Positions 7,824 through 11,793 of a DNA stretch of 11,793 bases are shown piece after piece. The stretch lies in the NCBI GenBank assembly GCA_003165495.1, contig PMMB01000139.1, positions 1 to 11,793 of the forward strand, written 5' to 3'. A program made the translations under genes and the position numbers. Source of the stretch: Gammaproteobacteria bacterium. GTDB taxonomy: Bacteria > Pseudomonadota > Gammaproteobacteria > Steroidobacterales > Steroidobacteraceae. Each line of letters begins with the position of its first letter. The first letter of the stretch is position 1. Below the pieces are notes generated by a model. That model was given only the letters and a program-made list of their open reading frames with translations, had not been told where the DNA came from and ran no database searches.

Positions 7824-7829
7824 AGGAGA
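7824..7829 (+). promoter_or_regulatory. Shine-Dalgarno of folE
   Basis: AGGAGA six bases before ATG 7836. It selects this start over an in-frame ATG at 7788, which has no ribosome binding site and would add 16 residues not expected in the family. Confidence 0.85.
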
Positions 7830-7835
7830 AGCGTC

Positions 7836-8438
7836 ATGGTCAAGAGAAAGAACCGCGCGGTAAGCCGCGCCGCGGCGCAAGCCGCCGTGCAGACGCTGCT
7901 GCGCTGGGCCGGCGATGACCCGATGCGCGAGGGCCTGCGTGACACCCCGAAGCGCGTAGTCGACGCCTACGGCGATTGGTTCTCGGGATATTCCATCGAC
8001 CCCGGAGCGTACTTACGGCGCACTTTCGAAGAAGTCGAGGGTTACGACGAAATGGTGGTGCTGCGCGATATTAGTTTCGAATCGTTTTGCGAACATCACA
8101 TGGCGCCCATTATCGGTCGCGCACATGTCGGTTACCTACCCACCGATCGGATAGTCGGCATCAGCAAGCTCGCGCGAGTCGTCGAGGGTTATGCGCGCCG
8201 CTTTCAAGTGCAGGAGAAGCTCACTTCGCAAATCGCCGGGTGCATCAACGAAGTTCTCAAACCGCGCGGCGTCGGGGTTGTGATCGATGCGGTTCATCAG
8301 TGCATGACGACGCGCGGCGTTCACAAGCGCGGCGTCTCGATGATCACGAGTAAAATGCTGGGCACTTTCCGCGCGGATGCCAGCACGCGCGCGGAGTTTT
8401 TGCGCTTCATCGACATCGAGGGGCGCTCTCAACGCTGA
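7836..8438 (+). CDS. folE: GTP cyclohydrolase I
   Basis: FolE converts GTP to 7,8-dihydroneopterin triphosphate, the first step towards folate and, in some bacteria, queuosine. The 200-residue product has the family layout: N-terminal helices (DDPMREGLRDTPKRVVDAY, 27-45), the zinc site C85 and H88 in SFCEHHMAPIIGRAHVGYLP (83-102), and the third zinc ligand C156 in HQCMTTRGVHKRGVSM (154-169). These match E. coli C110, H113 and C181. With the zinc cysteines present it is the zinc-dependent FolE1 type. ISKLARVVEGYARRFQVQE (109-127) is also diagnostic. The start is set by AGGAGA. It lies 50 bases after the amidohydrolase on the same strand; a shared transcript is possible but not required. Its last ten bases overlap the 3' end of the opposite-strand zinc-ribbon gene. 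Confidence 0.98.
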   Translation: MVKRKNRAVSRAAAQAAVQTLLRWAGDDPMREGLRDTPKRVVDAYGDWFSGYSIDPGAYLRRTFEEVEGYDEMVVLRDISFESFCEHHMAPIIGRAHVGYLPTDRIVGISKLARVVEGYARRFQVQEKLTSQIAGCINEVLKPRGVGVVIDAVHQCMTTRGVHKRGVSMITSKMLGTFRADASTRAEFLRFIDIEGRSQR

Positions 8439-8800
8439 TCAGTCCGCTTGCGCTCGGCGGCGGTGCGTACCGGCATCAAGTCGACCGAGAAGCTATATTT
8501 GTGCTTCTCGCCCGGCTGCAGCGCACCGACGCCGACCACGTGGCGCGCAATTTTCTCGCCCCGCTCGTTGGTGATCGAGATCACCACGCAGTATTCGCAA
8601 CTCTCGTCGCGCTTGGCGTGACGAATCGATCCTTCGATGCGCATCGCCGGCACCGACTCCGCTTGCGGCTCCGCATTCGCGGAACTGAAGCGCAGATGGT
8701 GCTGGCACCCCGGGCATATATTGGCGCTCTGCAGGACGACCGCCTTGCAGTGGGGACAAATTCGTGTCGCGCCTAAGGTGCCGGCCCGAGCGACGCTCAT
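8429..8800 (-). CDS. Small zinc-ribbon protein paired with bactofilin, function unknown
   Basis: A 123-residue protein I do not recognise as a named family. Its N terminus holds a compact zinc ribbon with C15 and C18 (CPHC) and C29 and C32 (CPGC), ten residues between the pairs. After a short Ala/Glu/Ser-rich linker (about 38-52), residues 53-110 look like a beta-rich domain: alternating hydrophobic strands such as CVVISITNERGEKIARHVVG, then ALQPGEKHKYSFSVDL. A further CEYC pair (C68, C71) lies inside it. The pattern resembles beta-sandwich domains that follow zinc ribbons in other small proteins; that is inference. There are no membrane segments or signal peptide, so it should be cytoplasmic. 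The start is two bases after the bactofilin stop, with only a weak GGCGGC upstream, so coupling to bactofilin is likely. The 3' end overlaps folE by ten bases, convergently. Confidence 0.8.
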   Translation of the reverse strand: MSVARAGTLGATRICPHCKAVVLQSANICPGCQHHLRFSSANAEPQAESVPAMRIEGSIRHAKRDESCEYCVVISITNERGEKIARHVVGVGALQPGEKHKYSFSVDLMPVRTAAERKRTDQR

Positions 8801-8802
8801 TG

Positions 8803-9321
8803 CTAGCTGCCGCCGCCCACCAAGCCCGGTTTAACCTTTATCTTCTCGTCCTCCCAACCGAATTCGACGTGCCCGCGCATCCGCGAGCCGGCCGCGACCG
8901 TAATAGATCCTGCCTTCACGTCACCGACGATGACGCCCCCTTCCTGCACATCGACTCGTTTGGCGGATTCGATGTTGCCCTGAAGCTCGCCACCGACCAC
9001 CACGATGCTGGCCAACACTTGGCCGGTCAAATGGGCTCCGGATTCGATGCTGAAATTACCGTCGATGCGTACGTCGCCCTTGAAGCGGCCAGCCATACGC
9101 ACGTTGCCGGAGCCCTCGATCTTGCCCTCGATGTTGAGATTCGCGGCAATGACGGATTCCCCGCCCTCCGATGAAGTCTTGGGCGTGGGGCGGCGCGGCG
9201 AAACGGCCAACGCCGGATCACTAATGTTGCGCTCCGGCAAATGCCGTTCCGGCAGCGCCGCCGACGGGGAAACAACAGAACCCGAGGTGGCGGGGGTGGG
9301 TTTTTCGTTCCAAAGCGCCAT
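8803..9321 (-). CDS. Bactofilin (polymer-forming cytoskeletal protein)
   Basis: Bactofilins form nucleotide-free filaments from a right-handed beta-helix and organise cell shape, stalks or envelope enzymes at the membrane. The 172-residue product has the usual three parts. These are a disordered Pro/Ser-rich N tail (1-55), the beta-helix core (about 57-155), and a short charged C tail. The core runs from SVIAANLNIEGKIEGSGN through GDVRIDGNFSIESGAHLTG and GGELQGNIESAKRVDVQEGG to GSITVAAGSRMRGHVEFGW, with glycine turns and hydrophobic residues repeating about every 17-18 residues. The N terminus MALWNEK has the small hydrophobic and aromatic character reported for membrane-binding bactofilin tails. 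The N tail also holds a near-duplicate LPERHLPER. A GGAGAA Shine-Dalgarno lies seven bases before ATG 9321. The zinc-ribbon gene follows two bases after the stop. Confidence 0.93.
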   Translation of the reverse strand: MALWNEKPTPATSGSVVSPSAALPERHLPERNISDPALAVSPRRPTPKTSSEGGESVIAANLNIEGKIEGSGNVRMAGRFKGDVRIDGNFSIESGAHLTGQVLASIVVVGGELQGNIESAKRVDVQEGGVIVGDVKAGSITVAAGSRMRGHVEFGWEDEKIKVKPGLVGGGS

Positions 9322-9414
9322 AAGTTAATTCTCCATTGATATGGTGACTAAAGCGTACACGCTAACGCTAAAAAATGTCATCGGACGACTGTCTTATATT
9401 GGAGACGGTGGCCC
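9322..9414 (-). promoter_or_regulatory. Bactofilin leader with a repeat cluster and possible weak promoter
   Basis: These 93 bases separate the MMPL stop from the bactofilin start and are the longest gap between genes in the window. Read on the minus strand there is an ATGACA (plus 9376-9381), then 18 bases, then TACGCT (plus 9352-9357). That is a poor match to a sigma70 promoter, five of six at -35 but only three of six at -10. The area overlaps an AGCGT/ACGCT repeat cluster at 9352-9369. The GGAGAA ribosome binding site is at 9329-9334. I see no hairpin followed by a T-run, so no clear terminator after MMPL. The gap suggests that bactofilin may have its own promoter, but this is weak. Confidence 0.3.
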
Positions 9415-11628
9415 TCACCGGCGGCCCATACGGGAGTCCCCTACAAGACGGCGGCCGGGATACCAATTCCATCGGCCGGCGACGCTCATGAACGCGGGAA
9501 CCACGAAAGCTCGAATCACGCTGGCATCGACCAGTACGGCGACGCACAGGCCTACCCCGATCATTTTTAGCGTCGGCAGATCGGCGCTCGCAAATGCGCC
9601 GAACACGACGGTCATGATCAAACCGGCCCCGGTAATGACCGGTGCGACCGCAGCAAGACCGGCGACGGTGGCGCGATTGTTGTCGCAGTCCTTGTGGTAC
9701 TCGCGCTGAATGCGGAACAACAGAAACAATTCGTAGTCCATGGATAAACCGAAACTCAGGCAAAAGATCATCAACGGTACTTCGAGCGGAATTGAGGAGA
9801 ACGGATGTTCCAGCCCGACGAGGCCGTGCAGCCAGCCGAATTGAAATATCGCGACGACCACGCCGTAGCCCGCGCCGATGGCCATGGAATTCGCGACCAC
9901 CGCTTTGAGCGGCAACAGATAGGATCGAAAGGCGGCAAACAGCAGCACCAGCGTCGTGAGCATGACGAAGCCGAAGACTTTCGGAAAACTGCCCCACATC
10001 TTGTCGCTGAAATCATTGTTGTAGGCCGGTGTGCCGCCGATCGTCACCGTGAACGGGCCGCCTGGAACGACGGCCGCGAGGTCGCGTGACAATTGCTGAA
10101 TTTCCTTCATCGAAAGACCGCTCGCGGGCGTGATCTCGAACAGCGCGGCGCGGCCATCGTTGCTCAGGAATAGTGCGCGGCGCGCGGCATCCGCTTTCGG
10201 CGGCAGCGGCGAGGCCACGCTCGCGATCCTTCGATTGCCCTCGAGCCGCGCCTGGTACTCGGCCAGATACTCGAGATGGGCGGCTCCGAGTATCGGTTGT
10301 TGATCCGTCGAGCGCACCAATGCTTGCACGATGAGGTCCGCGTTACCAGACCCATGCGCGGCGAGCATGTCGGCGCCGATACGCGATTCGAGGCTCCGCG
10401 GCAGAAACCACCGTTCGTGGCTAAAGCCGCTGTGAGCGCCGAGCGCCGGCAGTGCGAGCAACGCCACGAAACCGGCGGACACGAGCAATGTACGTAGCGG
10501 GCGCCGCAAGATCCACTGCGCAAGCCGCGCCCAAAAAGTCTTGTCCGCACTGCGCCGAACCGTCGAACGGCGAATGATCGGCCATTTGTCGATCGCTGGC
10601 CCAAGCAGGGCCAAGCAGGCAGGCAGCAAAGTCAGCGCGGCCAGTATCGAGACCAGAACCACCAAGGCGCCGCCGATGCCGACGCTTCGGGTCTCCAATA
10701 TAGGGCTGAATAGCAAGCCGAGAAGGCCGATCGCCACGGTGGAACCCGACCACAGAATGATTGATCCGGCCTCCGCCACGGTGGCGGCGACCGCATCCTT
10801 AGCCGGTGTGTGCAGTAGTCGCTCGCGATAGTCCTTCACCATCAGCAGCGAGTAGTCGATGCCGATCGCGAGTCCGATCATGGTGACGACATTGCCCAGA
10901 AGATTCGATACCGGCAACAGATGGGCGAGCAGAAATGCCAAACCCAATGACACCATCGTGGTCGCCAAACCCATGAGGAACGGCAGGCCGGCAGCGATCA
11001 ATGTGCCGAATGCCAGTAACAGGATGGCGAGCGTCAACGGCAGTGCGCGCCTCTCGGCGTGATCGCCGCCCTCCGCGCTCGATGTATTGATGTCGTAGCT
11101 CACCGCCGGGTCGCCCGTCACGGCGATGACGGACTGTGGATCGAGTTGCAGCAATTGCGCGCGCAGCGGGATGATTGCGGCGCGCACTTTGGGCACGGCC
11201 CGCTGCTGCGCCGGCACCTCGGTTGCTGCGAGCCCGACCAACATCATCGTTTGATGCCCGTCGGGCTCGCGCAATTGCGGATCGTGCATATCTGCGTAGG
11301 CTGCGACCTGTTTCACCTCAGGCAGTTGACGCAGAACGCGTGCCGCTTCGCGGTTCCACTTCAGGAAGGCAGCGTCGTCGCTCGAGTATCGCGGACTTAA
11401 GATGACGACGATCAACGGGTCGAGAAAAGGATTGTTGAATTCGGTCCGCAAGGCGTCGCTGACCGCTTTGGAATCACTCCCGTACAGACCCGCCGTGCCA
11501 CCCTGCGCCGCGTCCGGAAATCGACCACCCCCCCACACGCCAAGCGCTATGACGATCGCCCAGCCGGCAAGGAAACGGCGCGGATGCTTTCCGATGTATT
11601 GGCCGAGCCGGTGGAAGGCGGAATTCAT
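9415..11628 (-). CDS. MMPL-family (RND superfamily) transporter
   Basis: A 737-residue inner-membrane protein of the MMPL branch of the RND superfamily: proton-driven exporters of lipids, drugs or other hydrophobic compounds. The duplicated layout is clear. TM1 (about 19-36) precedes a soluble loop (37-195), then five helices (196-340). TM7 (about 378-397) precedes a second loop (398-550), then five helices (551-712), giving about 12. Both halves carry the family Asp-Tyr pair in the first helix bundle: D258-Y259 in AIGIDYSLLMVKDYRE and D631-Y632 in GLSMDYELFLLFRIQREY. Length and these motifs resemble the YdfJ-like MMPL type common in Gram-positive bacteria more than HpnN. An AGGAGA lies eight bases before ATG 11628. 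It starts 16 bases after a BtuF-like gene, and no membrane-fusion or outer-membrane partner is seen. Substrate unknown. Confidence 0.92.
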   Translation of the reverse strand: MNSAFHRLGQYIGKHPRRFLAGWAIVIALGVWGGGRFPDAAQGGTAGLYGSDSKAVSDALRTEFNNPFLDPLIVVILSPRYSSDDAAFLKWNREAARVLRQLPEVKQVAAYADMHDPQLREPDGHQTMMLVGLAATEVPAQQRAVPKVRAAIIPLRAQLLQLDPQSVIAVTGDPAVSYDINTSSAEGGDHAERRALPLTLAILLLAFGTLIAAGLPFLMGLATTMVSLGLAFLLAHLLPVSNLLGNVVTMIGLAIGIDYSLLMVKDYRERLLHTPAKDAVAATVAEAGSIILWSGSTVAIGLLGLLFSPILETRSVGIGGALVVLVSILAALTLLPACLALLGPAIDKWPIIRRSTVRRSADKTFWARLAQWILRRPLRTLLVSAGFVALLALPALGAHSGFSHERWFLPRSLESRIGADMLAAHGSGNADLIVQALVRSTDQQPILGAAHLEYLAEYQARLEGNRRIASVASPLPPKADAARRALFLSNDGRAALFEITPASGLSMKEIQQLSRDLAAVVPGGPFTVTIGGTPAYNNDFSDKMWGSFPKVFGFVMLTTLVLLFAAFRSYLLPLKAVVANSMAIGAGYGVVVAIFQFGWLHGLVGLEHPFSSIPLEVPLMIFCLSFGLSMDYELFLLFRIQREYHKDCDNNRATVAGLAAVAPVITGAGLIMTVVFGAFASADLPTLKMIGVGLCVAVLVDASVIRAFVVPAFMSVAGRWNWYPGRRLVGDSRMGRR

Positions 11629-11644
11629 GAAATCGATCTCCTGC

Positions 11645-11793
11645 TTAGGGCTTATCGCGGGCCGCGTCGAGCAGGCCGCACACTTCGCGCACTCCCTGCA
11701 GGATGCGCGGCGCCATTCGGCCGACCAGCGACGGGTCCACGGTGAACACGTGATGTCTGCGCACCGCGCGAAGGTTGCCGAAACGGCTCCACT
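11645..11793 (-). CDS. BtuF-like periplasmic substrate-binding protein (C-terminal part only)
   Basis: Only the last 48 codons are in the window; the gene continues beyond the right edge. The frame ends in TAA at 11647-11645. The peptide runs WSRFGNLRAVRRHHVFTVD, then LVGRMAPRILQGVREVCGLL, with a short charged end. The features W..F..L.AV....V..VD, followed by R..PRI..G...VC..LD, are the usual C terminus of BtuF/FecB-type binding proteins that deliver cobalamin or siderophores to ABC importers. The stretch is short, so the family is likely but the ligand is open. It lies 16 bases upstream of the MMPL gene on the same strand, and the MMPL Shine-Dalgarno falls in that gap, so one transcript is likely. 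No ABC permease or ATPase is in this window; they may lie further right or elsewhere. Confidence 0.75.
   Translation of the reverse strand, partial: WSRFGNLRAVRRHHVFTVDPSLVGRMAPRILQGVREVCGLLDAARDKP

Noticed and set aside
7788..7835. Earlier folE start at 7788
   Set aside because: It has no ribosome binding site, while ATG 7836 has AGGAGA at ideal spacing and fits the family length.
8764..9174. Plus-strand open frame opposite the bactofilin gene
   Set aside because: It lies antisense to the beta-helix repeats, whose regular composition keeps the opposite frame open; no independent start signal or motif.
9415..11628. Reading the MMPL protein as a mycolic-acid lipid exporter or hopanoid HpnN
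   Set aside because: Mycolate lipids are not expected in this kind of organism, no hopanoid genes are present here, and the motifs support only the broad MMPL family.

Overview
The window is about 11.8 kb of dense, high-GC, protein-coding DNA with no gap over 100 bases between genes. It looks like the chromosome of a gammaproteobacterium, perhaps of a Steroidobacterales, Xanthomonadales or Nevskiales type. That placement is an inference from the class 2 (quinone-linked) PyrD, the UvrA sequence, the bactofilin and the secreted hydrolases. I see no rRNA, tRNA, CRISPR array, insertion sequence or phage gene. Most genes are housekeeping or common accessory genes.

Layout. (1) Bases 1-3179, plus strand: the 3' end of uvrA (excision repair), then pyrD (dihydroorotate dehydrogenase), a phytanoyl-CoA dioxygenase-family 2OG/Fe(II) oxygenase, and a four-helix DUF1648 membrane protein. 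The last three are joined by two ATGA stop/start overlaps, so translation is probably coupled. (2) Bases 5983 down to 3189, minus strand: an exported M20 metallopeptidase with a TTG start, a pirin-family cupin protein and an OsmC-type peroxiredoxin, separated by 13 and 16 bases. (3) Bases 6025-8438, plus strand: an exported YtcJ-like metal-dependent amidohydrolase, then folE (GTP cyclohydrolase I) 50 bases later. (4) Bases 11793 down to 8429, minus strand: the 3' end of a BtuF-like periplasmic binding protein, an MMPL (RND superfamily) transporter, a bactofilin, and a small zinc-ribbon protein that starts two bases after the bactofilin stop.

How the parts may work together. The minus-strand peptidase and plus-strand amidohydrolase are both exported metallohydrolases, and their start codons lie 41 bases apart, head to head. 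They could form one scavenging module for amide-containing compounds. Pirin with OsmC suggests a redox or oxidative-stress role. BtuF-like protein with MMPL suggests an envelope transport pair, and bactofilin with the zinc-ribbon protein a cytoskeletal pair. These roles are inferred from gene order.

I found no clearly new biological system. The best leads are the bactofilin/zinc-ribbon pair, the oxygenase and DUF1648 genes coupled to pyrD, the MMPL transporter placed directly after a BtuF-like gene, and the head-to-head hydrolase genes with almost no intergenic DNA.
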